Shown: positions 25,528 to 38,700, numbered from the stretch's first letter. The stretch is 64,000 nt of DNA from Theocolax elegans (GCA_026168455.1 CM047426.1:33787058-33851057), one strand, 5' to 3'. Made by a program: numbers and translations. The notes: generated from the letters alone by a model not told the origin.

Positions 25528-26354
25528 GGTTTTTTACAAGTTCGCGCGTCGATACCAAATTTCTTGTGTGCCCAACAAATTTTATCCGCATTCTGGGCTC
25601 CCTTCGGTGTATTTCGCGTTCTACTACGTGATTCTCTAGCACGCGAATTAGATTGACCACGGTTACTTGAATTACTTCGACGTAATTGCGCGATAAAATT
25701 ATTCAGTTTCGAGGTTAAAGAATCAATTTTCCTTTCGAGAACCGATGACTCCTTTAGTGACGATACCGCCGCGATTTGAGATTTACAAACATCGGAAACG
25801 TCCATATATTTATCGGCCATTTCAGCCAGCTTTTGCAAATCCGCGACGTCCGATATTGCCAGAACTGCACGACACTGGTTAGGTAACTGTTCCAAAAAAA
25901 TCGATTTAACTATATCGTCGTTGCAACCTGTATTTAACGCGCGAAGACGGCCAAGAATTAACGAAGGTCTACCGTCGGTTAATACCTCGCCCTTTAAAAG
26001 TTGACGTAAACGAGATTCTGCAGACACCGCGTAAGTAGCAGTGAGCCTAGCCTTAATACGCGTATAAATATCGGCATATGGCGGATCAGCCGTAATCAAA
26101 TCTTGAATGCTAGCTAAAGCTTCGTAATCGAGCTTTTCGATTAAAAAATCAGCCTTTGTGCGTTCTGCGGTAATATTTGCATTACGCAATGTAGTTTCGA
26201 CCTGTATGAACCAAAGCACTGGGTTCTCGCGACAAAAATTTGGAATTTTCGGATTTCTGTATATTGCTGAAATATGTTCGGTTTGCAATTGCTGAATCTG
26301 AGCCCGTGCTTGTTGAAGCTGCGCTTCTAAATTACTATTGTCTGACAAGGCCAT
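25473..26354 (-). CDS. gag: Gag protein of the Ty3/gypsy element
   Basis: 293 aa from the ATG at 26354, the first start after a leader of about 790 bp. The N-terminus is a short glutamine-rich coiled coil ([12 protein letters not shown]). A retrotransposon Gag core follows, with [19 protein letters not shown] and [16 protein letters not shown]. An arginine/serine-rich basic segment precedes the C-terminal CWAHKKFG...CKKPCAW, a C-H-C-C box that stands in for the classical zinc knuckle. This atypical box is known from the CsRn1 group. Gag packages element RNA into virus-like particles. The frame is intact. Confidence 0.92.
   Translation of the reverse strand: MALSDNSNLEAQLQQARAQIQQLQTEHISAIYRNPKIPNFCRENPVLWFIQVETTLRNANITAERTKADFLIEKLDYEALASIQDLITADPPYADIYTRIKARLTATYAVSAESRLRQLLKGEVLTDGRPSLILGRLRALNTGCNDDIVKSIFLEQLPNQCRAVLAISDVADLQKLAEMADKYMDVSDVCKSQIAAVSSLKESSVLERKIDSLTSKLNNFIAQLRRSNSSNRGQSNSRARESRSRTRNTPKGAQNADKICWAHKKFGIDARTCKKPCAWVAPAASENQTYHSA
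25530..25538 (-). promoter_or_regulatory. Probable -1 ribosomal frameshift site between gag and pol
   Basis: In gag frame the codons are TGT AAA AAA CCG. The pol frame has a TAA at 25536-25534 and is open just after it, so the shift must occur between here and the gag stop at 25473. The six-A run lets a lysine tRNA slip back one base onto AAA, after which ACC GTG continues into pol. The canonical A AAA AAC heptamer is present only out of phase, so this would be a simpler A-run slip. Confidence 0.5.
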
Positions 26355-27146
26355 AACGCTGCTAAATCTTTACAAAAACTTTTCGTTGTTCGCACGCAGG
26401 CGAATCACAAACACGCACGCGCCTAATACGTGAGTTTGAAATACGAAATATTTAATCGTACTAACGTACAAAAACAAACTACTGCTCACGTATGTGCTAT
26501 TTGGCCTTGACGAAAAGTCTTGTGAGATACGCGTGTTATGCTTAAATATTATGAAAATCTAATTTTGAATTACAAACTAACTATTTACATTATATACAAG
26601 ACAATGAATGCTTACTACTCTCAATAAGCTAAGTAAACCGAAAGGTCGAAAGTACAAAGTTATTTACCACGAAGGTTAAATGATTACGCGATGTAAATAC
26701 CGGTAAGGAAAAATAAGTTTTCGAAAAAAAATAAAATGGCCGCTCTTGAGTTCAATATAATATTAACGGCTTTTTGGTATCCGAATTTTTACGCTCGCTC
26801 GCAAAAAATACCTCGAAATGATGATACTCCGAAGATGATTTTCAGCAGATGAGTCGATCAGGAGTCGTGATGGTGACGAATTACAAACTCGATCGATGAT
26901 GCAAAACGTCGTTGATTAAACGCAGCAACGCTCGACGTGGTTGTAGAATACCAAAAAAAATATGGCCAAGAACAGCAAGTTGATGTGTTGAGGTGACCAG
27001 TGAAGTAGAAATCAGTCGTCTACTGGAAAACACCTTCTCAAACACCTTGGCTTCGTTGAAAGTTACGACTCGTACTCCTCGTGTTGTTGAAACGTGGTCG
27101 TCCTGAACAACGTACTCGTCGGCACACCAAAGTATGAAACTCGCCG
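26355..27146 (-). other. Untranslated leader of the Ty3/gypsy element
   Basis: About 790 bp between primer site and gag start, without a conserved frame; it presumably holds packaging and dimerisation signals. Nothing specific was recognised. Confidence 0.6.
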
Positions 27147-27164
27147 ATCACGTCGGGGTCACCA
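27147..27164 (-). other. Primer-binding site, tRNA-Trp type
   Basis: One base inside the 5' LTR the minus strand reads TGGTGACCCCGACGTGAT, complementary to 18 bases of the 3' end of tRNA-Trp (with CCA). The same primer site is well known in avian sarcoma/leukosis viruses and is used by CsRn1-like insect elements. Confidence 0.88.
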
Positions 27165-27165
27165 A

Positions 27166-27420
27166 TGTAAGGATTATAGCCAATGATATATATATATATA
27201 TATATATAGGCGGCCTTACGAATATCCAGGTTAGGATGAGGATGCGACCAAAGAGAGGAGACGAGAATTAACTATAACAGAAAAATCTTTTATTGTAATA
27301 AAATACAATGTGTATCGGTCTAGTGTCGACCGTGCTCTGACTCAAACGTTTTCCGTTGTACTTGGCTTTTCGTATACCCCCACTCCGCGCATGGAGGGGG
27401 AATCGCAGGATGTCCCTACA
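27166..27420 (-). repeat. 5' LTR of the Ty3/gypsy element
   Basis: Same 255 bases as 22030-22284; promoter end of the element. It is followed on the plus strand by the GTAT duplication. Confidence 0.95.
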
Positions 27421-28270
27421 GTATCGAGATACCTGGCGCCATCTCTGGATTGATTTTCGATTTGTTATACGCTTACTTTACTTAGTTACTTCTCTGGGTT
27501 TCTTTCTGCCAGTTCTGCCTTCTGTTCTGCTAACTGCTGGTAACAACCGCGTTCGCGCGGCGCGCGTAATATTTTGAATGTTTAATCACCTATTCGTAAC
27601 TCCATTGATCACTACTTCACTTATATTTTTTATTATATTTTTTTATATTTATATTCAAATCCACAAAACTAAGGAAAATAACTAGGCAAAAAATATAAGA
27701 TATTTATAACTAAATATTTTTTATACGAAACTTAAATTATAAAATGTCGGGTTTTAAAATTAGAGTTAAAGTTAACTGATTTATCGTAATGTAATATTGG
27801 ACAGATACACTGCAATTATTAAAACTCAAAAATATAATAATATCTTATATATTTATAGTTTTACATACACTTCAAATATTTACATTATTATAAAATGCAT
27901 TCATGTATTATAAAACAGTAAATTCCCATTAAATTAATTAAATTAAAGTAATATTAAAGTGCTATTGGCTAAGAACACAGTATCACTCATTTTGTAACGT
28001 ACACTCTATTACTCTCTCGCACTCTCTTTAATTTACCATTTACGCAATGTTTATAAGACGTCTGGACACAATAAAATGTGTATGTATGCAACATCAACTA
28101 AATTATAAATAATTAAATTTTAAGCAATGAAATGTGCTTGTATATAAAATTTAACAAATCTAGAGAGTTGAAAACTATTAAGAAATAATATTTTATTAAC
28201 ATTTCAATAAAATACTTCTTGGACACATAAAATTATAAGTCAAGCAAAATTCAACACGTTGGGCTTATAT

Positions 28271-28360
28271 ACGAAAAAATTGAGAGTTACTTTTGTGCAC
28301 TGCACAAAAAATTGTAAATAATAATTAAAATACATAAAACTAACTCTTAATTTTTTTGCA
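28271..28360. repeat. Short hairpin-forming inverted repeat
   Basis: ACGAAAAAATTGAGAGTTACTTTT at the left pairs with AAAACTAACTCTTAATTTTTTTG at the right with few mismatches. Just inside lies a second palindrome, TTTTGTGCACTGCACAAAA. It may be a tiny MITE. Confidence 0.5.
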
Positions 28361-28956
28361 CAAGAATAATATGTTTATGCCTTGGGTGCACACATCACTC
28401 TATGCCAATCATACAATTACAGCATTTATCGCGGTTTTATAAAACCGGCTTCCGTGATTAATCTTATACTTATTGTTCTATTTATTCTACACAAATTTCA
28501 ATTTATATAAAATGTAAGTATAAGAATAGATATACATTGCATTTTTATTAGCATTTTTATAAGTGTATAAAATTGGTAATAAAAATAACATAATACCCGG
28601 CGCTATATTATAAAAATAACATATTCGTGTACTTATTATTAAATAAATTTAATAATAACTGAGGCACTTTTATTGTTTAAGATATATGCGAAGTATATTA
28701 GTGCTTTATAATATAAATGAAATAGTTATAAAATAAACGTGAGAACTTAAATTTAAATGAAATAATAAATCAGCGATTCAAATAAAACTATGTTACATAC
28801 CTATAACTACTGATTCAGAAACGCTACTTATACTGTCATGTAATTAACAATATTTATTTACACTCAATATTGGTCCTATTGATTGATATATGTATTACTT
28901 TATAAAATAAATGTTCCACTTTACTCAATAAACTATGTTACCCAAGTATCGGTTAA

Positions 28957-29277
28957 AGGCATGTCGGACTTCAAAAAATGGGCAATTCTTAGATAATTAA
29001 TATAATAATATTTTTAGATAATCAAAACAATTAATTTTTGGAAAATCCATTACGTCACGTCCTCATATATATATTTTTAAATTGAATTTAAAATTTAAAC
29101 CTAAAATTCATTTATTCAATTATTATTACTAAAATGATATCTTTTTCAAAAAACCAATCTTCGTGCCCGCCATTATGTTTAAAACTATTTTTTCAGATTT
29201 TTAATTCAATATTTTAAGTATAATACTTGTATTGATTATAATTTTTGTAGATCGCTATAATTTGAGTCCGACATCGC
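28957..29277. mobile_element. TTAA-flanked MITE (piggyBac-like), copy B
   Basis: Bounded by TTAA at 28953-28956 and 29278-29281. The left end reads AGGCATGTCGGACTTCAAA and the right end in reverse complement reads GCGATGTCGGACTCAAA. It is 321 bp, almost the same size as copy A at 17109. The interior is AT-rich with no frame, apart from a GTGCCCGCCATTATGTTTAA patch near 29163. Two copies with the same ends, size and TTAA flanks make a family call reasonable. Confidence 0.65.
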
Positions 29278-29743
29278 TTAACGTACTTGATTTTAGTAAT
29301 TCTTTATCCACTTTACTTGATTATTTCGTGTCTACTTAAAACTCTACGTATTTTTACAAATATAGCGCCTTTAAACGTTTTCGTTGGGCTACTATTTTTT
29401 TCTTTGTGATAAACGGTTTTCATATCACAGAATTATATTACGTATGTATAAAATTGATACATTAATGGCATCTCGACGAAAAGAAAAGTCGACAAATAAA
29501 ATATCTACTAACTACATAGACTAACAAAATTTTATATAATTTTAAAATAAAAACAAATTTTATTAAACTTAATTAAAAAAAATTAAATGAAATTATATAA
29601 AACAAAATGAATGTAATAACTCTATACGATATATATATTAATTGTGCCCACAAAAGGATTCGTTAAAGATTGCATTTGGGACTTTTGACAATGAAGATGA
29701 ATAAAGTATAACCACGCGGTTTAATTTTGAGTATTAAATGATT

Positions 29744-32700
29744 CTATGCGACCGCGTTTACGCTTTGTAATTGTGCTTCGTTTTTCTTAAGCATATGTTT
29801 CTGTATCGGGGGTATAACGAATAACATCAGTCCACTAATGGTGATCATTGTACCAGCAACGTAAAATCCTGGATCGTACGATTTGAGATAATCGGTCAGT
29901 ACACCTGTAATGATCAACGTAATTTATAACCGATAAAAATTAGAAAATTTATTTTATAAAATTATGAAGAAAAAAATATTACAACTTTAAAAAGAGTAAA
30001 GGTAAAACAAAATTACCGGCAATTGGAGCACCAAGGAAGGAAGCAATGCCTTGAGATAATAACACAAGTCCAAAAGCATTCGTAAGTTTATCCAAACCAA
30101 CCAAGTCTACCAAGCAAACAGAGGTAAGACCGACGTATGCACCAGCTGCAAAGCCAAATACTGAGGCAGCAATCGCAAAAAGGACGAAAGAATTGCAAAA
30201 CGGACTTAATGCGGTAGCTGAAATGAATAAAAACATTCAGAAAAAATTCAAACATTATAACATTGAAATTAAAAAGATAAGAAATTTTTTAATTTTACCT
30301 AAACCACAAGTAGTTAAACATAAGTTATAAACGAGTAGTCGATTGACCCAAGGCTTGTCCGATATGTAACCAAGAACTACTCTACCGATGGTGTTTGCGA
30401 CACCTATAACTGAGAGTAAAGTACTCGCTGACTCTTCCGTTATACCTCGTTTCATGGCTAGAGACTAAAATAATTATTTGTCATTGATTAATTGTTACAA
30501 TTACTAATCACCATATATGTATATACTTGTGATTGATATTTAAAAAGATCGAATGATTTTATACTACATTGTGTAATGAAATGTGAATAAATACTCACCA
30601 GCAAGTAAACATAAGGAACATTAAAACCGATACTCGTACAAAAATTTGATATTGTGAAAAGGATGAACAGTGGATCCCTAAGCAACGAGAATTGCAGCAT
30701 TCGTTTAATGATATTACTGCTTTCTTCTTCATCTTGACATTCGATACCCTCGACTACACGATGACCAGCGCCGTTTGGAAGACTCCTTAATGATAAACGG
30801 AGTCGCATGTTCTCATCGCTGTTGGTTAGTGATTCTCTGAAAATGATAATTATATTCTTGAAAATAATACATTATAATTTTGGTCAGGGGCGACAGACGA
30901 CTGCTACCGACGAAACTTTGACGTTCACATTCAACCAAAATCCATGTATTAAGCGTAAGTATTATTGATATAGATTTTCAATTAGATTTCGGTATATGTT
31001 TAATGATAAATAAAGATTATATTGATTTTTGTTACAATATCTATTTAAAAAGCTTATCGTGAAATACGTGAAAACGAGCGAATCAGTTAATTTTTTATTC
31101 AACATTTATTTATTTCATTTGTTGATCGATATAACTACAAATAACATATGATTATACTGCAATAACAATTAATAATATTCAAAAATTTTGGTACTAATCA
31201 ATATTCCAAAACTTTTGATTATAGAATTAATAAGAGCAAACATTTTTTTATAGAAAAATGACCTAAGTCACTTAATAGTTAAAACATGCGAACTTAATAC
31301 AAGCAATCCTTTTTCATCAGTGAATCTTGACAATAAAATCACAAGAAATAATTTGACAGACAAAAATGTAATTACACTTACGAACGCTTTCGAATATTAT
31401 GGATACTGCTACGTAAAAAGACGTCCGAACGATTCATCACTCCACTTCCACAAGACACTCTTGGGAAAGGTTCATTCCCTGGATTCCCATCTTTAGCGAT
31501 TAAAATTGGTTGACTCAAGGCAAGTCGAATATTGTTACTGTTATTTTCCACGGGTTTGGCATTTGAATACTTTTTAGTTGCAACGTGACCCATGCTGGAA
31601 CGACGGTCGAGTCCTTGTTTCGTACTTTCGGACGGAGTGAAATTCGTAATTCCATTTTTCTTTACGTCCTGTTGACATTATTAATGTGGTTATTATTAAA
31701 CAACATTAAAAAATGATACGAATTATTAATTATTTTGTACAGACCTTAAGTGGGATGCACTCGGACGACTTGACCGGCTCGAGCGGTCTGAACATGATAC
31801 CAAAAATTATGCAATTTAAAACAATAGCCGCTAGTATCATCATTGCGTATTTGTATCCTCCGAAGTAAGAAATCAGATATGCTATGAAGGGTGCAAATAC
31901 GACAGTACCTAAACCTGATCCGCAAACTGCGATTCCAGTAGCAAGAGATCGGTACTTCTCGAAGTAAACCGTTACGCTTACTATTGCTGGTAGGTATATC
32001 AGTCCAAATCCGAAACCTATTAAACATTAATGTGAGTTTTAGTGAACAGATTTGGAAATACTAATTTTAATTTTCAATTAATTGCTACCGACGGAACAAA
32101 ACTAGACTCATTACACTTTATTAAAAAATATTCTATTGCATATATCTTTATATATAACGTTTGAAATTTTGAACAGTGTTACTTAATTGTTCAGTAACTC
32201 TATTTTTGGGTTTAGCGTACAACGGTATATAATTAGTTAAATATATATAATTATTAGTTTATATTACTGGGTCGATAATGATCAGGTATGCCACCTCGTT
32301 AAGGGCACAGTCATTTCTCAAACACGACAATTCGCTAGAAATATTTGCTTATATAGTCTTATAAAATCACAAATCATGATTTTATAAAATTTTCTGTTTG
32401 TACAAGCGATTTGAATATTTCTGTATGTAAGATATTTATATTAGGTATTTAATTTTCACTTATAAAATGCAAAAACAGTTGATTGTTCGATGTATGTATA
32501 GATGTAACTATAGACAACATCTCTGTTGAAAAGTAGGTTATACCTTTCTGACCAAAATTAACGTGAATCAATAATTTTCTTTCCTATACAACTACCTATA
32601 AACTGTTTCCATATGATGATTCATTGGAGAAAATGATCAGCGCACGAGGAAATGAAAAGAAAAACAAAAGATATATAAATTTATTTTAATCGAAGATAAC

Positions 32701-35700
32701 ATTGAAACTCCTTTCTTACGTACGTGCATATACAAACTAACAAAAATAATAATTATTATTACGGTAACGAAGCAGCATTTTTTCCTTGACATTATTAATA
32801 AAAATATATTACAACTAAAGTCAAACTTTATTTTTTATTCTTTTGTAAATTAATATTATTCTTTTAAATGCAAAAAAATTTATTTAATGATTTCACGGAA
32901 ATTTTTTGTTTTCATCAATTTTACTTATTTTGCATAAAAATATGAATTCTACGACCACGACCTTATTAAATGAAAATGCTGTTATCCTTACTGTCGAATA
33001 GTCAACAAGCGCCAAAAATTAAGCTGAATCAAACATATAGTATGAAGTATGAAGAATAATGTATCGATATATGAACTTATGAAGTTTAAAAATAATCAGC
33101 TTACCTTCCATTAGATTTTCATCCTTAGCAGCTCGCTTTAAAGCAGCGAACGATCAAAAGGTACATTAAAATTCGTATAATTTATATAGATAAATGATTA
33201 CGATGAAACTGATAATTATAACGATAATAATAATAAAAGCAGAAGCGTGAGTGATAGAGAAAAAAATAGACAATGCGATATACTGTGAATTAAGGTTGTG
33301 ATCGAGGAATATATAGATACATGTACATGATACGTACCGGTTCCAATACCGGCGGTAAAGTACAAGGTAACGATGCTTTTTGCCCAGACACTGGCTAAAA
33401 GGCAACCACTCGCTACTATCGAACCAGCGATTGTGACCAAGCGGCATCCGAATTTGTTTACTAAGAAACTGGAAATTGGACCTGTCGAACAGCATATTAT
33501 TATTAACTTGTCTATTTTTTAAGTTAAATTTTTTACTTTAAATAGTAATATTAGGTATAGACATACGTGTTAAATTGGATAAAATGAGCATATATGTAAC
33601 GTTTGGAAGAACAGTTTATTTAGATAAATGTTATTATTTAACCATAAATAGGTATCAGTTTTAATCAATGATTTTTACCTGAGCAGTACGTGACACCGAC
33701 GAGAAGCGACGTGATCCATGATGCTGCTTGATTTGTAGCTTCAAAATGTTTAACAAAGTCTATGTGAAAAACTCCATAGGAATACGTCACACCATCGGCT
33801 AAAATTATTAATAAAGCAAATAGTTACACGAAAGCAGGTTAATTCTCTTATTATTTTTAGCCTAAATATTTATATGTTCAATAATATATTTTAATCGCAG
33901 ACTTAGAGACTTATTTATACACGAGTTACACATGAGCTCAGCTCCTCATGTAGAAAAAGTTTTATTTTACTTTAATCATAATTATACAGTAACAAAATTG
34001 TTTATAAAAAGCAATCTTACAATTTAAAAATTGTTAATTTAAGGGAATAGTTTATATGTTTCGATATACAACAATGATAATAAAAGATATAGATAAAACA
34101 AAGTCTAAAACAATAATTCATACAGGTAATAAAATCCAATAAGTACAATAAATCTAATCAACACGTCATTATCGAAATATTGCGTGGCTACAACGTTATA
34201 TTCTATTATACACGCGATCGATTGATAATATCACACGTAACTGTGGCTCGTCTGTGTGATTATCTACAAAAACCGATAGAGTCTTATCCAGACAAGAATT
34301 TCGGTATCTCTGCATTCTGCATCACGATGGAGAAACCCGTTGAGATATATGTGCGCCTTTATAAGTGCCCTAACAACCGTTAGTTGAATGAACTTTCGAA
34401 GCCATCGAACCAAATGGAAAAGTACTTAAAATTTTCTACCCGTAATTCTCTGGCAACTGCATCAAATGCACTCTACAATACGTACATGTTCACGAGATTG
34501 TGATTTGGATGACTTTAATACTTTTCTTATCTTCAATTAAAGAGATTACATAAAGAGAGTAAACAACACTCCAGTTAAAATGCTGGTGTATTAACGTGTC
34601 GTAAATTAATAAATCGATCATGTACCAATATAACACCAAGGAGGAAATTTTGCTCTTGATTTAGTTTTGTGTATACGCATATTTTTGTTAAACAAAAGGA
34701 AAAAATTGATATATATCATAATGGTGAATTATATTAATCAATATATTTTTGACCGAAGTATGATTTTATAGTTTGACAAAACTGTATACCATAATTTTGC
34801 TAAATTTCATATTAATACAAGTTTTGCATGTTTCACATTTGGTAAACAGAAAACAGAACATTCTTTTACTTTTATAAAAAGCATTTCACTGTTTTGACAA
34901 TAAATTCCATCGCTTTAATTAATAAATTACGAATACACTAAAAGCATCCAAAATTTCAAGTGCAACAAATTCTCAGAACAATAAAAAAAAACATTTCCTT
35001 GCGTTTATAATTATACAAGACAAATGGCTAAGATATTCTTTTCTTACACCACAAATTAAAGTATAACTATGTATACAGACGAATCGATGATGCATTAACT
35101 TAAAAAAAATAACAGCCTCGGCCGCCAACTCACAATGGAAATTATGAATCATCGTAAACACAAAGTTAACCAAATATATTTTACTTGCAGTTTAAGTGTA
35201 AGTGGAACGTTATAGAATGAAATATATACGAGACCTTTAAAAGCACGCGATTAATGTTCCTTCGAGGTTTTCCTTTGCGTGTGATTCATCCAAATTTTCT
35301 TTCTTTTTTATCATTTACACCACTTTTCCGCACGAAAACTTAGTAGTTTTTGCGATGTGTGTAACCGACAGGAAGACTTTATTCCTAGCTTTATCTAATA
35401 AAGCAAAATACCACCTCTTGGAATGAATTTCTAATTGCTTAAACATATGGTTGGTTTCTATTCACGGTACTATAAATTACTTTACGTTAAAAGTTAGTAA
35501 AGAAATGTGAGGATTGTTTATTTTAAACTATAATTTGCGTGAACGTTTACTTCATTTAATTCAGCGTGTAATTATTTAATTTTGAATGATATGTGGAAAT
35601 TTTTAAAGAATTTATACATCTTCTCTTATGATCTTCTCTTATGATGCTTCTTTGTAACTTATTAAATGTTTTTTTTATTATACTAAATAAATTTAATTAA

Positions 35701-38700
35701 TTTTTAATAGTCAAAATTTAAGTCAAATTCAATGTAAATGTGGATTTATACTTGTATATAGCTATAAACCAATATTATGCTTAATTTAATTTTTATACCT
35801 TAATTTATACAGAAATATACTCCATAAAATACGTATTAGATTTCTTAGATTTCTTAAATTAATTAACGCATTTACTACAGTTAAACATTTCTTTGTGGCA
35901 AAAAAGTTCAAAGTGACTGAAAAAAAAGTTTCCACATTTTAGAAAAATTACAACACAGTTTCTGGAAAAAAAAATTATCATTGATATTAATAAAAAAATA
36001 TCTGCCTTTTCAGAAGGTACAATGAATTTAAAAAATCGGGCATACACGTCTTTATTTGCATGTTATTGCAAGAAACAAAAATTTCGAGATTTCAAGACAA
36101 CGATTGAAGAAATAAATATCTATAACTTACAATACATATTCTACGTTTACGATGATAATGGTGAGTTAATTTAAATTTAATAAAAAAATTATTATGGATG
36201 TTTATTTGTTAGAAGTAAATTTAAAGAATAAAATGTAGTTATTAGTTGTATTTAAGTTTTTTACGTCTGAATCATAGCATAAGGAGATGTATTCATACAA
36301 TATAATATAATTATAATTAAACAAATTTTACAATTGTATCTAAAATTTGACTTAATAAATAATTTAAAAGTATGTTTTTAATTCGTACGTAATTTTATTA
36401 CATAAATGTTTTTAAAATGACGCATCTGATTGTCAAAAATATCTAAAACAAATTTTCATCTATATCAGTCAATAATTCAGTTATAAAAGAATGTTTAAAC
36501 AAGACGTTTTAAGACTTTTTTTAAGTACTTGATAGTTAATTTAATTATAGGTAAAACTTATATATACTGCATTTAATAAAGTTTAATACTTGAAAATTAT
36601 AGACGGTAGTGTAGATGTATGTACAAAGACTTATTTGTAAATAGAAAGCAGCGTAAATTAGACCATAGGTAATTAATTCAACTTTAGTAAATGGTATCCT
36701 TCTAGAACGTAACTTTTCAAAGTGAACAAAAATTGATGCACATAATTTTCATAATAATTAATTGGAAATAAGTGATCCTAAAATAAGTTTGACTTCAGCA
36801 GTTTTAGTCAAAGCAATGATACGCGATGCCCAGCTCAATAAATAGTTATTCCAATCATCTTTTATAAAATATTTTTATTTAAACGCTTGGACATGTTTTC
36901 ACCTATAACACTAATCAGTTTGACAAATACAGTATTAGAACGTATACATCTTTTTTATGATAATTTTCTTCATCCTATTAAACAAGAGAATCCGCCACAC
37001 AACAAAATAATAAAACGGAAAAAAATAAAGTAACATAAATAATAAAAAAGTGTAGGTATTATTCAGATATGATTTACTTGTATATAACCTATGCAATACG
37101 TATATGCAAGTACTTTGAATATACTAACGAGCCTATTTGTGCACAAGATATACAAGGCGGAAGTAATTTCAATACGGCGATCGGCCAATTTTCCCGATGC
37201 GATGCTCGTTGTGACCTTTGTAATCAGATTTGCGCAATGTTAAAGGACCTAAAAGAAAAGAGCTTTGCTCCGTTGAGTTGAAAAGCCGCTCTAAAATAAG
37301 TTTAACTTAAGTATAAATGCTCGGGATATCACATTTCGCGAGGCTGCCACTTGGCTAACTACCAGGCCGCGGAATCTTGATTCCGTCGGTTCTCACACCT
37401 ACGAACTGCTCCTTCGCTATTTCTTTTTCTATCGCTGTACTCGTCAAACTCGTGTCGAAGATACTGTTTGACGTGTATCATTTTCCATCTTTTAGTTAAT
37501 TTATATCATTTTTAAACGATGCGTATCAATGTTAACCCGTCACATGCATGAAAATTATATTGCTCTCGATGATTTTTAAAAATATCTATAGATATCATAA
37601 TTTTTTGATTTATGCGTATGCACATTATTGCAAATGGCGCAAAAAACAATAAGTTTATTCGTGCGAATTTATAATCGGAAAAGACGTAACGTATAAAATA
37701 TTATTTTATGTGATACTGTACTAAGATGTTCATATAATTATTCATTTTTTTGTTTAAATAAACATTTATGATTGTACGTTGTTGCGTTAATTGTCCAGCT
37801 AATTAAACATTTTTTTTTCACGTGTATATGGATAAATTTGATTACGAATAGGAACATTGGAATTTATACAAAGTAACATTTTTTAAATACAATCGGCAAA
37901 TTTGAGAAATAAATAAAACAGTCACTATTTAGTATACTTATCGATACGATAACTATGTATGATTTAACAATTAAATTGTACTCTTCTCTGAATGTCTATC
38001 GATTATACAGATACAATTTCTACGAATATGCGTACATATATATTATTGGCAATATAAAACTTCGTAAGCTATAACATGTCTACATGTATGCGAAGTAGAC
38101 CCTGTACGATACATCGATTCTTCTACATAAGTACATACTCATGAAGCGTATTCTCCTTTATTATTCAATTTCAAAAGCATCAATTTTATAAGCCATCTTA
38201 AAATAATATTATTTTCTAGTACACCGCACATCGTTGTAAACCGTAAGTATATTTTAATGTAATGCCATTGGTGCAATACTTTGACGCTCATTACCCATCA
38301 AAATATTACAAATGTTTTGTTACAGCTATAAAATTATACAGAACCTATTGTAAAATGATTAATCACAACGAGAAATGTTACAGCTATCCTACGTATTTAA
38401 GTTAATGAAAACATGCGGGAAAATCAATTGTCTCACCCGTATACGCGGAAGAAACTTTTTGACAAATTATCATTAAGAGAACACATCGCAAGTCACGCAA
38501 TTAGCGATGCGAAATCAGTTTGGACGCACACGTGGAAAACGTATGTGTATTATAGATACGGCAAAGTGTCCTCTCCGAGCAACGACACTTGACTGCATTA
38601 TAAATAGCATGTGCAGTATATACCTTTAGATGTCTTTTTACGCTTCTTCCTACCTAAATACGTAGCTATGTAAACGAGTCCTTTCCTTTTATTTTTCGTC

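Larger units (their letters stand above)
22030..27420 (-). mobile_element. Complete Ty3/gypsy LTR retrotransposon, CsRn1-like
   Basis: A 5391-bp element in minus orientation with two 255-bp LTRs that look identical, a GTAT target duplication, a tRNA-Trp primer site, a polypurine tract, and intact gag and pol frames. The features that point to the CsRn1 clade are the tRNA-Trp primer, the Cys-His-Cys-Cys box in Gag instead of a standard CCHC knuckle, and the absence of env. Identical LTRs, clean target duplication and unbroken frames mean the insertion is recent and may be competent for movement. It lies between the coiled-coil and transporter genes. Confidence 0.95.
27421..29743. other. Intergenic region downstream of the transporter gene
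   Basis: The first 150 bases (27421-27570) are GC-richer and continue the pre-insertion locus. The remainder is AT-rich, with a TTAA-flanked MITE and a small hairpin. The 3'UTR of the transporter gene presumably occupies the right end. No coding signal was seen. Confidence 0.5.

Noticed and set aside
25001..25639. 212-codon plus-strand frame across the gypsy gag-pol junction
   Set aside because: Antisense shadow of gag and pol; no independent motifs.
27356..27577. Open frame crossing the end of the gypsy 5' LTR into flanking DNA
   Set aside because: Created by the insertion junction; no supporting features.
33110..33165. Exon-like segment with a good donor in transporter intron 3
   Set aside because: Stops in the needed phases; neighbouring exons join correctly without it.
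37069..37281. 70-codon plus-strand frame with many cysteines
   Set aside because: No start context, no homology that I recognise, and it lies in a transporter intron; treated as part of a GC-rich island.
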